Source: JBMNIZ01 sp050951405
GTDB lineage: Bacteria; Bacillota; DULZ01
DNA: 64,000 nt
Direction: 5' to 3'
NCBI GenBank assembly: GCA_050951405.1
Contig: JBMNIZ010000012.1
Location: 1 to 64,000 of the forward strand
Shown piece after piece: positions 54,066 to 62,826 of the stretch; within the stretch, counting starts at the first letter, position 1, and each line of letters starts with the position of its first letter. Position numbers and translations under genes: made by a program. A model generated the notes under the pieces. That model was given only the letters and a program-made list of their open reading frames with translations. It searched no databases and was not told where the DNA came from.

Positions 54066-55061
54066 CTAGCCTTTCTTTAACCAGGGCATCATTTTTCTTA
54101 GCCTGGCCCCCACTTCTTCGATGGGGTGATTTCTCTCCATGGCATCCAGAGCGTTGAACTGGGGGCGATTTGCCTGATTTTCTAAAATCCATTCCCTGGC
54201 AAATTGACCGGACTGAATTTCCTGCAGGATCTTTCTCATCTCGTTCTTAGTGTTTTCGTTGATAATTCTGGGACCCCGGGTCATATCACCGTATTGGGCC
54301 GTATCGCTCACCGAGTAGCGCATCCAGTTCAGCCCGCCCTCATACATTAAGTCCACGATCAATTTTAATTCATGAAGGCATTCGAAATAGGCCATTTCCG
54401 GTTGGTAGCCAGCTTCCACCAAAATGTCAAATCCCGCTTTAACCAAAGCAGTAATGCCGCCGCAGAGAACAGCCTGTTCGCCAAAAAGATCCGTTTCCGT
54501 TTCTTCCCGAAAAGTTGTCTCAATGACTCCCGCTTTCGTTGACCCGATTCCTTTAGCAAAGGCCAGCCCCAAGTCCTTGGCCTTGCCGGTGTAGTCCTGA
54601 TATACAGCCAACAAAGAAGGAACGCCTACCCCCTGCTGATACATTCTTCTGACCATGTGTCCGGGACTCTTGGGAGCGATCATCAATACATCGATATTTT
54701 CCGGCGGTATGATTTGCTTGAAATGAATATTAAAGCCATGAGCAAAGACCAAGGCATCGCCGCTTTCCAGATTGGGCAGGATGTCCTGCCGGTAAACGGC
54801 GGCCTGTGTTTCATCGGGCAGTAGGACCTGAATCAGATCGGCATTTTTCACTGCTTCCCCGGTAGCCATCACTTTCAATCCGTCTTCTTCCGCCTTGGAC
54901 CAGGACTTGCTTTCCCGGCGGAGACCAACGATCACATTGAGACCGCTATCTTTAAGGTTTTGGGCTTGGGCATGTCCCTGACTGCCATAACCGAGAATAG
55001 CAATAGTCTTTCCTTGAAGGATACTCAGATCGGCATCGGAATCGTAGTAAACTTTCAGCAT
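54066..55061 (-). CDS. ilvC: Ketol-acid reductoisomerase
   Basis: Second step of branched-chain amino acid synthesis. MLKVYYDSDADLS start, AILGYGSQGHAQAQNLKDSG for NADPH, LLPDETQAAVY, APKSPGHMVRR, and metal ligands in ETETDLFGEQAVLCGG. 331 residues (class I). AAGGAGG precedes ATG at 55061. ilvB/ilvN and leu genes are not in the window, so it stands alone here. Confidence 0.96.
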   Translation of the reverse strand: MLKVYYDSDADLSILQGKTIAILGYGSQGHAQAQNLKDSGLNVIVGLRRESKSWSKAEEDGLKVMATGEAVKNADLIQVLLPDETQAAVYRQDILPNLESGDALVFAHGFNIHFKQIIPPENIDVLMIAPKSPGHMVRRMYQQGVGVPSLLAVYQDYTGKAKDLGLAFAKGIGSTKAGVIETTFREETETDLFGEQAVLCGGITALVKAGFDILVEAGYQPEMAYFECLHELKLIVDLMYEGGLNWMRYSVSDTAQYGDMTRGPRIINENTKNEMRKILQEIQSGQFAREWILENQANRPQFNALDAMERNHPIEEVGARLRKMMPWLKKG

Positions 55062-55141
55062 TAGCAGATACCTCCTTGATTTGTCTGCCTGTTCTATTTC
55101 TAAGTTTTCCCGCAATATCCTGCCGGCTTCCGGTAAAATTT

Positions 55142-55600
55142 TTATTTGCGGGCAAATCTTTTTTCCAGGTTTGTCCGATAATTATTCATTTCTTCATTGA
55201 TTTTAAATAGAATTCTCTCCAGTTCCTGCCCGCTAATAGTAAAATCGGTTGGCTGGATAATATCAATTTTTCTGAACTCATCTTTGATGACAAACCGCAT
55301 CAGGTCTTCCACGGAATCCGCCCAAAGGGTGATTACCAGGGGAGCGTACGCAATTTCTTCGCCAGTGTTTTCATCGTAAACAGAATAAATTTCCAGAGTG
55401 GTATCTATGTCTTCCAAATGAATGCCCTGGAAAGGCACGTTTTTCAGCAAAGCTGCCTTTTGCTCTCGGATTTCTTCCGCCGCTTTCACTCCGTTTCTTC
55501 CTCCAAAAAAAAAGCGAGTCTGAGTTTCACCACGGAAATCCAATCTGAGTCTGACCTGAATATGATGTTTGGGATTTTTCTCGCCAACAGGTACTTTCAT
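55142..55600 (-). CDS. Conserved hypothetical protein, 152 residues
   Basis: Not recognised. Begins MKVPVGEKNPKHHIQVRLRL, has a mixed alpha/beta composition, no signal peptide and no membrane segment. Middle part reads TTLEIYSVYDENTGEEIAY and YAPLVITLWADSVEDLMRFV; the C-terminal 40 residues look like a charged helix. ATG at 55600 follows GAAAGGAGG. Between cobO and ilvC, same strand. Confidence 0.7.
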   Translation of the reverse strand: MKVPVGEKNPKHHIQVRLRLDFRGETQTRFFFGGRNGVKAAEEIREQKAALLKNVPFQGIHLEDIDTTLEIYSVYDENTGEEIAYAPLVITLWADSVEDLMRFVIKDEFRKIDIIQPTDFTISGQELERILFKINEEMNNYRTNLEKRFARK

Positions 55601-55653
55601 GGAGCCGCCTCCTTTCTCAATGTTAAAATTCGGCAATAAAAGTCATTATCCTG

Positions 55654-56190
55654 CTAGTATTCAATTCCTGCCCGGCTGCCAATCCCTAGGTCATAAGGGT
55701 GCTTGATTTTTTTCATTTCCGTGACCAAATGGGCCTCAGCCAGGATTTCCTCCGGCGCATTGCGACCTGTTAAAACTAACTCTGTATGATGGGGTTTGGC
55801 ACGCATAAACTGCAGCACTTCTTCCGGAGACAGCAAATCGAAATAAAGGGCGTTGTTTATTTCATCCAGAATAATCAAATCATATTCCCCACTGGCCATT
55901 TTCTCACGAGCCAGAGAGAGGGCTTCCGCAGCCAATTGACAATCTTCTTCCCGAGACCTGCCTTTTTTGATGAAGCCCTGCCTACCAAAAGAATATATTT
56001 CCAGGTCAGGTTCAAATTTTTTTAACGATGGGACTTCTCCATAGCCTTGGCCCGGTTTCATGAACTGGATGATTAGCACTTTCAACCCCTGACCTAATGC
56101 GCGTAAGGCCAGTCCGAAAGCCGCCGTGCTTTTTCCTTTCCCGTCCCCAGTATAAACCTGAATCAGTCCTGATGATAGTTTAGCTCCCAT
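55654..56190 (-). CDS. cobO: Cob(I)yrinic acid a,c-diamide adenosyltransferase
   Basis: Adenosylates corrinoids (CobO/BtuR type). P-loop VYTGDGKGKSTAAFGLALRA, then LIIQFMKPG, IILDEINNALYFDLL, LVLTGRNAPEEI and HPYDLGIGSRAGIEY at the end. 178 residues. No other cobalamin genes adjoin it. Confidence 0.94.
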   Translation of the reverse strand: MGAKLSSGLIQVYTGDGKGKSTAAFGLALRALGQGLKVLIIQFMKPGQGYGEVPSLKKFEPDLEIYSFGRQGFIKKGRSREEDCQLAAEALSLAREKMASGEYDLIILDEINNALYFDLLSPEEVLQFMRAKPHHTELVLTGRNAPEEILAEAHLVTEMKKIKHPYDLGIGSRAGIEY

Positions 56191-56211
56191 TTCTTTTCCC
56201 CCTGACCAATG

Positions 56212-56235
56212 AAAAATATCCCCGGTGGACCGGGG
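56212..56235 (-). terminator. Terminator after the zinc-ribbon gene
   Basis: CCCCGG/CCGGGG stem around TCCA, followed on the minus strand by ATATTTTTC. Confidence 0.75.
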
Positions 56236-56295
56236 CTAATTTTTTTCTGCTATTATTTATTCTGCTTAAGCTGCAAAAATCCTTTCAAGAAATGA

Positions 56296-56535
56296 TCAAG
56301 GCCACTGGATCCTGGCAGAGCCGCAGCGACCGCACCTGTCAAAATGAACAAAAGGCCTTTCCCAGGCGGAAAGCATCATGTCCCCGCCGGTGGCGCTGTT
56401 TTCCAAGTTGAGTATGTTGCCGTTAGCATCAAAGGAACCAGCCAGTCCGGAACCGGTGGAATTCCAAGGAAACAAAGCAGGTACGTGGCTGCTGACAAAA
56501 TGGGAGGTATTTCCGCAGGCCAGGCATTGGGGCAT
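56296..56535 (-). CDS. Small zinc-ribbon-like protein
   Basis: 79 residues with CLACGN near the N-terminus and CGRCGSARIQWP at the C-terminus, a CxxC...CxxC pair that could bind zinc. The middle reads FDANGNILNLENSATGGDMM. ATG at 56535 (MPQCLACGN) is preferred: AAAGG lies nine bases upstream. Function unknown. It lies between rluB and cobO with a terminator after it. Confidence 0.7.
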   Translation of the reverse strand: MPQCLACGNTSHFVSSHVPALFPWNSTGSGLAGSFDANGNILNLENSATGGDMMLSAWERPFVHFDRCGRCGSARIQWP

Positions 56536-56572
56536 GCTGGACATCCTTTCCTTTGTTCTTTCCCTATATTAT

Positions 56573-57346
56573 TTACCTATTAAATGAATTTATGCCGGCA
56601 AGATTTCCGAGGCAGCCATCAAGATTCCTGTTCACAAGCCGAAAAAGGGATTGGATTTCTTCTCTTGTTAAGGGGCGGTAAGCGCCCAAGGGTAATTGCC
56701 CCATATCTAAAGAACCGATTCTGGTTCTCTCCAGCTCTAAAACCGGATGTTTGATCCGGTGGAACATCCGGCGAACTTGCCTATTCCGTCCTTCATGGAG
56801 GATAATTTCCACAAGGGAATTATGGCCCACCCGGCGGAGAAATCGAATGGAAGCAGGGGCCGTTTTTCTTCCGTCCAACATGATACCTTTGCGCAGCCGG
56901 TCCAGGTCTTTTTCCTGGGGTTGTCCTTTGACCAAGGCCAAATAAGTTTTTTTTATTTCATATTTGGGATGCGTTAGGATATAGGCCAGGTCTCCATCAT
57001 TGGTCAGGATTAGCAGTCCCCTTGTCTGGTAGTCCAATCGACCGACAGGATAGATTCTCCTCTCTACAGGTCCGATTAAATCCATCACCGTAGGGCGACC
57101 CCGATCGTCCTTTACCGTGGTCACATAGCCGGGAGGTTTATTCAGCATCAGGTATATTTTCGGCTCTTTTTGGGCAATAACCCTTCCTTCCACCTGAACC
57201 AGGTCTAGCTGAGGGTTTATTTTTGTGCCCAGCACAGTAACGGTTTTTCCGTTGACTTGCACCTTTCCTTCTAAAATAAGGGATTCGCAAGCCCGTCTGG
57301 AAGCAACTCCCATCCGGCTCAGATATTTTTGCAGACGTTCTTCCAT
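56573..57346 (-). CDS. rluB: 23S rRNA pseudouridine synthase (RluB type)
   Basis: N-terminal S4 domain (LQKYLSRMGVASRRACESLI) and an RsuA/RluB catalytic domain with LMLNKPPGYVTT, the catalytic Asp in VGRLDYQTRGLLILTNDG and HEGRNRQVRRMFHRIKHPV. 257 residues; near spmAB as in many Firmicutes. Confidence 0.93.
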   Translation of the reverse strand: MEERLQKYLSRMGVASRRACESLILEGKVQVNGKTVTVLGTKINPQLDLVQVEGRVIAQKEPKIYLMLNKPPGYVTTVKDDRGRPTVMDLIGPVERRIYPVGRLDYQTRGLLILTNDGDLAYILTHPKYEIKKTYLALVKGQPQEKDLDRLRKGIMLDGRKTAPASIRFLRRVGHNSLVEIILHEGRNRQVRRMFHRIKHPVLELERTRIGSLDMGQLPLGAYRPLTREEIQSLFRLVNRNLDGCLGNLAGINSFNR

Positions 57347-57372
57347 TAAATACTCCTCCTTACCCTATTCCC

Positions 57373-57401
57373 ATATTATCAATCCAGTGAACGTCCTGCA
57401 A
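57373..57401 (-). promoter_or_regulatory. Possible sigma-A promoter of rluB
   Basis: TTGCAG, 17-bp spacer, TAATAT on the minus strand, about 27 bp before the rluB ATG. Confidence 0.4.
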
Positions 57402-57438
57402 TCACTTTTGCCTGGGATTTATAGGTCTTGCTTTTTTG

Positions 57439-57975
57439 CTATTTGAAAACCAGGTTACAGACAAAAATGGCTGCGGCTAAACTGGTCACATCAGCAATCA
57501 GCCCCAGAGCAAGAGCATAACGGTATTTGCTGATGCCAACGGAACCGAAGTAAACCGTGAGCACATAGAACGTGGTATCTGTGCTTCCCTGCATGGTGGA
57601 AGCCAGGCGCCCCAAATAGGAATCAGGCCCATAGGTGCTGATTATTTCAGTGGCCAGGCCCAAAGCCCCCCCTCCCGAAAGGGGGCGCATAATGGCTAAA
57701 GGCAGGATTTCCGCCGGGGCATGAAAAAGTGCCATGACGGGATTAATCAACTGGATGAACAAGTCCATGGCACCGGAGGCACGAAAGACGCTGATAGCCA
57801 CCAACATACCCACTAGATAGGGTATTATTTTTACTGCTGTGCGGAAGCCTTCCTCCGCACCGGTGACAAAAGCTTCGTAGACTTTAACTCCTCGCAAATA
57901 GGCCGTCAGAGGAATAAACAGCAGCAGAATGGGAATGGCCCAGGAAGATATGGTGTTGATCAACCAGGTAATCAT
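57439..57975 (-). CDS. spmB: Spore maturation protein B
   Basis: Integral membrane protein with nucleoside-recognition (Gate) domain: FVTGAEEGFRTAVKIIPYLV, ILPLAIMRPLSGGGALGLAT, GRLASTMQGSTDTTFYVL. 178 residues. With SpmA it promotes spore-core dehydration. 27 bp after spmA. Confidence 0.94.
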   Translation of the reverse strand: MITWLINTISSWAIPILLLFIPLTAYLRGVKVYEAFVTGAEEGFRTAVKIIPYLVGMLVAISVFRASGAMDLFIQLINPVMALFHAPAEILPLAIMRPLSGGGALGLATEIISTYGPDSYLGRLASTMQGSTDTTFYVLTVYFGSVGISKYRYALALGLIADVTSLAAAIFVCNLVFK

Positions 57976-58002
57976 GGCAATCCCCCAAAAAAATTGATTA
58001 GC

Positions 58003-58596
58003 TTATTCTTTCATGGAACGGCGGTAGCGCTCCCGCAGGATTCTGTCGGCGACGATGGCTGCAGTCATCCCGATAGCAGTGGCAAAAATTGTGGTACCCA
58101 CAATTTCCGTCGGATCAGCTGAGCCGGCGGCAGTGCGAATACCGATAATAGTTGCCGGGATCAAAGTGATGCAAGATGTGTTCAAAGCCAAAAAGGTGCA
58201 CATGGCTTCAGAGGCTTCTTCCGGCCGTTTATTAAGTGTCTGCAATTGCTGCATGGCTTTCAAACCAAAAGGAGTTGCCGCATTACCCAGTCCCAACAAG
58301 TTGGCGCTGAGATTCATCATAATGGCTCCAATTGCCGGGTGATTTTTCGGAATGCTGGGGAAGAGAAAGGTAACCAGAGGTCGGGTTAAACGGGCCAGAA
58401 AACTGACCATTCCGGCTGCTTCAGCAATTTTTAAAAGCCCCAACCACAGGGACATCAAGCCGATTAATTCCAAGGCGATGGTCACAGCGGTCTGAGAAGA
58501 CTTTAACGCTGCTCCGGTAACCACCTCAATTCTCCCGTTGATTCCCGCCACTAGGATGCCCGAAACCAAAAGAAGGAGCCAGATAAAATTGACCAT
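58003..58596 (-). CDS. spmA: Spore maturation protein A
   Basis: Membrane protein, 197 residues, with SLWLGLLKIAEAAGM, ANLLGLGNAATPFGLKAM and LNTSCITLIPATIIGIRTAA, the SpmA Gate-domain signature. It pairs with spmB. AT-rich upstream DNA holds no promoter I would name. Confidence 0.94.
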   Translation of the reverse strand: MVNFIWLLLLVSGILVAGINGRIEVVTGAALKSSQTAVTIALELIGLMSLWLGLLKIAEAAGMVSFLARLTRPLVTFLFPSIPKNHPAIGAIMMNLSANLLGLGNAATPFGLKAMQQLQTLNKRPEEASEAMCTFLALNTSCITLIPATIIGIRTAAGSADPTEIVGTTIFATAIGMTAAIVADRILRERYRRSMKE

Positions 58597-58661
58597 ATTT
58601 AGCCTATGCCTCCTTTGTTAGAAGATTTATGAATAAATAGAAATATTTAGAACGTACTGCC

Positions 58662-58696
58662 GCAAAATAAAAAAACACCCTTGAAAGAGTGTTTTT
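58662..58696. terminator. Terminator after gerW, before spmA
   Basis: AAACACTCTT/AAGGGTGTTT stem with T runs on both strands; on the minus strand TTTTTTTATTTT follows. Confidence 0.82.
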
Positions 58697-58717
58697 AGTC
58701 AGCTGATCAATTGCCGT

Positions 58718-59140
58718 CTACAGATTTGATTTAATCTCCAGTTCTTTTTGATCTTTTTTCTCAAGCATTCCCTGCATTTGATTTAAAAGCTTTGGAGCCA
58801 AGTCAATTAGGCGATCAACGAAAACATTGCCCACCACAGGTAGGAAGCGGATTTCATCTTTTGCCACCACCAGAAAACCTACCGGTTGTACTGAAACGCC
58901 AGCCCCGCTTCCCCCGCCAAAGGGAAGTTTGTTGCTTTCATCTTTGCCGGTCTTCTCAGAGCTTGAAGCAGGGTATTCACTGCCGCCGGCAGCAAAGCCA
59001 CAGCTCACCCGGGAGACAGGAATGATCACGCTTCCATCATTGGTTTCCACCGGTTCACCCACCACGGTATTCACATCCACCATATCTTTGATGCTCTCCA
59101 TGGCTGTCTGCATCAAGGCTTCGATTGGATGATCGCTCAA
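58718..59140 (-). CDS. ytfJ: Spore germination protein GerW (YtfJ)
   Basis: 140 residues of the GerW/sporulation protein YtfJ family: TVVGEPVETNDGSVIIPVSR, GFAAGGSEY, PFGGGSGAGVSVQPVGFLVV. TTG start after GGGGGTGA. It is needed for normal germination in Bacillus. Coupled to a DUF2953 gene 4 bp upstream, as elsewhere. Confidence 0.92.
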   Translation of the reverse strand: MSDHPIEALMQTAMESIKDMVDVNTVVGEPVETNDGSVIIPVSRVSCGFAAGGSEYPASSSEKTGKDESNKLPFGGGSGAGVSVQPVGFLVVAKDEIRFLPVVGNVFVDRLIDLAPKLLNQMQGMLEKKDQKELEIKSNL

Positions 59141-59144
59141 GGGT

Positions 59145-59843
59145 TCACCCCCTAACTAAAAAGCGAAGGATAATCCATAAAGTTTTTAATCCGGCAATAA
59201 TAATATGACCGATGGACACTTCAAATATGCAATTTAATTTAAGGTCCAGCACTCTCTTTTCAAAATCGGGAATCACTTGGAAGTAAGGGCGGGAAAAAGC
59301 CAGTTTCACATTCCGGGAGAGCAGACGATAGAGGGAAAATTTAATCCACCAAAGCAGGCCGGCGCCATAGCCGGTGAGGAAAGCATCATCGGAGCCGATT
59401 TTTGTGGCCCAAACCAGACGATTGCAGGTTACATTTTTTAGAAATTGCCTTAATATTTTGCGGAGATCCGGGAAACTTTTAAGGAGAATACGGCCTGTCT
59501 TGCCGGAAAAAAAACTGTTCGCAGCTTCCAGGAGTTCTAATGGCTGACCCAGGGAATAGTACCTTTCCCATAAGGTAATCTTCCTCCCCAGCTGCAGCTG
59601 AGCGGGAAAACCCAATAGTTGATCCGCCGTTTTCGGGTGAAATCCCAAGGAGGGAATTCGCAGCCTGAGTATGGGAAAACCTGAAATCCCCATGTCGATT
59701 TGCAGCAAATCATTTTTGCACACCTTTTTGTAAATGACATCCAGTCGTAGAGGCAACATAACGATTAAGGTAGTGACAATAATAATGAGCAGCGCCACGG
59801 TAAAAAAGTATGCCATTAGAGCGCTCCATTCCTGTGTTTTCAT
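59145..59843 (-). CDS. DUF2953 membrane-anchored protein
   Basis: 232 residues: an N-terminal membrane segment (YFFTVALLIIIVTTLIVMLP), then a soluble region with GSDDAFLTGYGAGLLWWIK and a C-terminal hydrophobic end. Neighbour of ytfJ in many spore formers; function unknown. Confidence 0.85.
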   Translation of the reverse strand: MKTQEWSALMAYFFTVALLIIIVTTLIVMLPLRLDVIYKKVCKNDLLQIDMGISGFPILRLRIPSLGFHPKTADQLLGFPAQLQLGRKITLWERYYSLGQPLELLEAANSFFSGKTGRILLKSFPDLRKILRQFLKNVTCNRLVWATKIGSDDAFLTGYGAGLLWWIKFSLYRLLSRNVKLAFSRPYFQVIPDFEKRVLDLKLNCIFEVSIGHIIIAGLKTLWIILRFLVRG

Positions 59844-59886
59844 AATTAGACATTGTTAAGTTGCCCCATCTTTACCAGTTTAATAC

Positions 59887-60426
59887 TCAACTTTCCAGGT
59901 TCTTCGGAGCTTGTTCCAGGGAAGGCAGCTCGTGTAACCCATTTAATCCTAAATACTGCAGGAAGTCCTCAGTTGTTCCATATAGAATCGGCCGCCCCGG
60001 CCCTTCTTTTCGCCCTACTTCCTGGATTAGTTTTCGTTCCATCAAGTTAGTTAGCACTCCTTCGGTTTTCACGCCTCGGATTGATTCGATCTCAGCCCGG
60101 GTTATCGGCTGCCGGTAAGCCACGATAGCCAGAGTTTCCAGGGCTGCCTTCGACAATGGGGAAATTTGCGGTCGATACAGTTTTTCCACATAGGCGGCAA
60201 ATTCTGGCTTGGTACACATCCGATAGCCGCCTGCAACAGCCACGATCTGGATGCCCCGGTTCTGCAGCTCATATTCTTTTTTTAGTTCCTGGAGAAGGGC
60301 TTTGGCTTCAGTACTGTCAATTTCCACAACATTACTCACTACTTCCGGAGTCAGAGGCCGATTGGAAACGAAGAGAAGACATTCGACAATTTGCTTATGT
60401 TTATGGGCAAACCGCACTGTCTTCAC
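59887..60426 (-). CDS. scpB: Segregation and condensation protein B
   Basis: Kleisin-associated winged-helix protein of the SMC-ScpAB condensin. VECLLFVSNRPLTPEVVSNV, PQISPLSKAALETLAIVAYR, RGVKTEGVLTNLMERKLI and GRPILYGTTEDFLQYLGL. 179 residues. GTG at 60426 overlaps the scpA end by 26 bp. Confidence 0.95.
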   Translation of the reverse strand: MKTVRFAHKHKQIVECLLFVSNRPLTPEVVSNVVEIDSTEAKALLQELKKEYELQNRGIQIVAVAGGYRMCTKPEFAAYVEKLYRPQISPLSKAALETLAIVAYRQPITRAEIESIRGVKTEGVLTNLMERKLIQEVGRKEGPGRPILYGTTEDFLQYLGLNGLHELPSLEQAPKNLES

Positions 60427-61168
60427 CTTCTCGCAGAGCTTCGGAATAAGGAAAGATAATAATTTCGGAAAAGACTTTCTGTTGGTAAACCAATACTTTC
60501 CGCAGCCGCATCAGCTCCAAAAGTGCCAAAAAAGTGACCACGATCCATCCCCGGCCGGCTGACGGAGGGAACAGGTCAAAAAACTTCAAACCGCCCTGCC
60601 GGAAATTAAGCGAATCCATTATTAAATTCATCTGCTGGCTCACCGTGATTTCTTCCTGCGGGATTTCATGCACAGGTTCCGGAGCAGGCGTTCTGCTCAC
60701 CGCTTGTTGAAAATAGTCCAGCAGATCCTGGAGATGGACTTCCTCCAGGGGATTGACGGATGAATAGTATTTTGATAAATTGTCCAGATCAATAGGACGA
60801 AAGAAAACACGACTCTGTTCTTTTTCCATTTGACGAAATTTTTCTGCCGCTTCTTTATACCTCTTGTATTCCAGGAGACGGAGAACCAGTTCTTCCCGGG
60901 GATCGATTGTTTCCTCCGCATTCTCATCTTGGAGGGGAGGTTTGGGCAAGAGCATTTTGGCCTTGATTGATAATAAGGTAGCAGCCATCACCAGAAATTC
61001 GCTGGTTACTTCCAGATCAAGTTGTTCCATAGCCCATAAATGTGACAGATATTGGTCGGTGATTTCAGCCACAGGTATATCGTAAATATCGATTTCCTGT
61101 TTTTGAATTAAATGCAGCAGCAAATCAAGCGGCCCTTCAAAAACCTGCAGTTTAAAATTATAGGACAT
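60401..61168 (-). CDS. scpA: Segregation and condensation protein A
   Basis: Kleisin of condensin. FKLQVFEGPLDLLLHLIQKQ, DIYDIPVAEITDQYL and YLVMAATLLSIKAKMLLP-type segment (FLVMAATLLSIKAKMLL). 255 residues; C-terminal winged helix ends in an acidic tail overlapping scpB. Confidence 0.95.
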   Translation of the reverse strand: MSYNFKLQVFEGPLDLLLHLIQKQEIDIYDIPVAEITDQYLSHLWAMEQLDLEVTSEFLVMAATLLSIKAKMLLPKPPLQDENAEETIDPREELVLRLLEYKRYKEAAEKFRQMEKEQSRVFFRPIDLDNLSKYYSSVNPLEEVHLQDLLDYFQQAVSRTPAPEPVHEIPQEEITVSQQMNLIMDSLNFRQGGLKFFDLFPPSAGRGWIVVTFLALLELMRLRKVLVYQQKVFSEIIIFPYSEALREGEDSAVCP

Positions 61169-61195
61169 CTTTTTCCCCCACTTTGAGAAAGCCTT

Positions 61196-62188
61196 TTAAA
61201 AATGATCCAAAAACATGGCTTTTCTGACTAGGGATATGGTTTCTGCCGCTTCCTGGGCAGCTTTTTTTTGTCCTTCGCGCAGGATGTCCATCACTTCATC
61301 AGGCTTCTCAATCAACTTTTGGCGTTTTTCTCTGATAGGCGCCAGCACTTCATTGAGACGAGAAATTAGCAGTTTTTTACAGTCCACACAGCCGACTTGA
61401 CCCTGGCGGCAGCTAGAACCGATCTCTTCATACTTCTGAGGAGAATAAAAGCGATGATAAGTGTAAACCACGCAGACCTCGGGATGACCGGGATCATTTT
61501 TGCGGATCCGAGCCGGGTCGGTAACCATTTGACGGACCTTGGCCGTTACTTCCTGCGGATCGGCATCAATGGCAATATGATTGCCATAGCTTTTAGACAT
61601 TTTCCTCCCATCGGTGCCGGGCAATACTGCTGCCTGGGAAAGTTTGGCTTGGGGTTCGGGGAAGAGAGATACCTGGTAAAGATAATTAAACCGCCTGGCC
61701 ACTTCACGGCAGAGTTCAATATGGGGCAATTGGTCCACTCCTACCGGTACAGTATCTGCGCGGTAGATCAAGATATCCGCTGCCATGAGAAGAGGATAGC
61801 CCAAAAAACCATAAGTGGCAATATCCTTCCCTTCTTTTTTAAACTGCCGGACCTGGTCCTTATATGTGGGCACTCTTTCCAACCAGGATAAGGGTACAAT
61901 CATGGAAAAAAGCAGGTGCAGTTCACCATGCTCCTTAACCTGGGATTGGATAAAGATGGCACTTTTTGCCGGGTCAATACCAGCACTAAGCCAGTCAATG
62001 GCCATTTCCATAATATTTTCTTTTACCGACTGGGGACTGTCAAAAGCAGTGGTCATAGCATGCCAATCCACTATCCCAAAAAAGCATTTATACTCATCTT
62101 GCAGTTTTACCCAATCGTTTAGAACACTTAAATGCCCAATATGGAGTTTCCCTGTAGGGCGCATCCCGCTAAAAATTCTACCTTTCAC
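61196..62188 (-). CDS. trpS: Tryptophanyl-tRNA synthetase
   Basis: Class Ic synthetase: GMRPTGKLHIGHLSVL (HIGH), DWHAMTTAF, VPVGVDQLPHIELCREVARR and GRKMSKSYGN (KMSKS). A CRQGQVGCVDCKK cluster of cysteines lies near the C-terminus. 330 residues. GTG start at 62188. Confidence 0.96.
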   Translation of the reverse strand: MKGRIFSGMRPTGKLHIGHLSVLNDWVKLQDEYKCFFGIVDWHAMTTAFDSPQSVKENIMEMAIDWLSAGIDPAKSAIFIQSQVKEHGELHLLFSMIVPLSWLERVPTYKDQVRQFKKEGKDIATYGFLGYPLLMAADILIYRADTVPVGVDQLPHIELCREVARRFNYLYQVSLFPEPQAKLSQAAVLPGTDGRKMSKSYGNHIAIDADPQEVTAKVRQMVTDPARIRKNDPGHPEVCVVYTYHRFYSPQKYEEIGSSCRQGQVGCVDCKKLLISRLNEVLAPIREKRQKLIEKPDEVMDILREGQKKAAQEAAETISLVRKAMFLDHF

Positions 62189-62223
62189 TGTATTAGTCCC
62201 TTCCTTTCATTTATCTGCCTCAT

Positions 62224-62826
62224 TTAGATACCGGCAAGAGTAGTAATAGCCTCCAACGTAAAATCGATAGCCGGGGCGAGGATTTTGCCCACCAAACCGG
62301 TGACCAGTAATAGTAAGAGAATGAGTGGTCCGTAAGATTCCAATTGATAGAAGAACATGGCTGAACTCCGGGGTAAGAGGTTGGCGAGGATTTTCGATCC
62401 ATCCAAAGGTGGTACCGGGATTAAGTTAAAAAGTGCCAGAGCCACATTAATCCAGAGAAGCTGGGCAAAGAAAGTCGCCAACATGGGGCTGGAAGATGGC
62501 GTCAAGCGCCAGGCAAAAGCGGCCAGATAGGCCAGGACCAGGTTCATCAGCGGTCCGGATAGGCTCACCAATAACAAACCCTTCCGCCGATCACCGCGAA
62601 AATAAACAGGATTGACCTGGACCGGTTTAGCCCAGCCAAAGTGCACGGTCAGCAGCATCAGTGTGCCTAGAAAATCCAGGTGAGCCAAGGGGTTCAAAGT
62701 CAAGCGTCCCTGGCTGCCTGGAGTTGGATCTCCTAACAAGGCTGCTGTTTTACCGTGGGCGTATTCATGAAAAGTAATCGCCACCAAAATGGCCGGGATA
62801 AAAGTAATATAATTAACAAGGTTCAT
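62224..62826 (-). CDS. Site-2 protease (M50) family membrane protein
   Basis: Rhomboid-unrelated zinc protease with HEYAHGKTAALLGD and LFNLIPVPPLDGSKI (the second metal motif), and four to six membrane segments. 200 residues. ATG at 62826 is chosen because GGAGGTAAG lies just upstream; an upstream extension lies inside cca. It overlaps cca by 14 bp. Substrate unknown. Confidence 0.85.
   Translation of the reverse strand: MNLVNYITFIPAILVAITFHEYAHGKTAALLGDPTPGSQGRLTLNPLAHLDFLGTLMLLTVHFGWAKPVQVNPVYFRGDRRKGLLLVSLSGPLMNLVLAYLAAFAWRLTPSSSPMLATFFAQLLWINVALALFNLIPVPPLDGSKILANLLPRSSAMFFYQLESYGPLILLLLLVTGLVGKILAPAIDFTLEAITTLAGI

Noticed and set aside
54058..54192. N-terminal extension of the flavoprotein
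   Set aside because: It overlaps the ilvC coding end and lacks conservation; the FAD motif begins right after the ATG at 54057.
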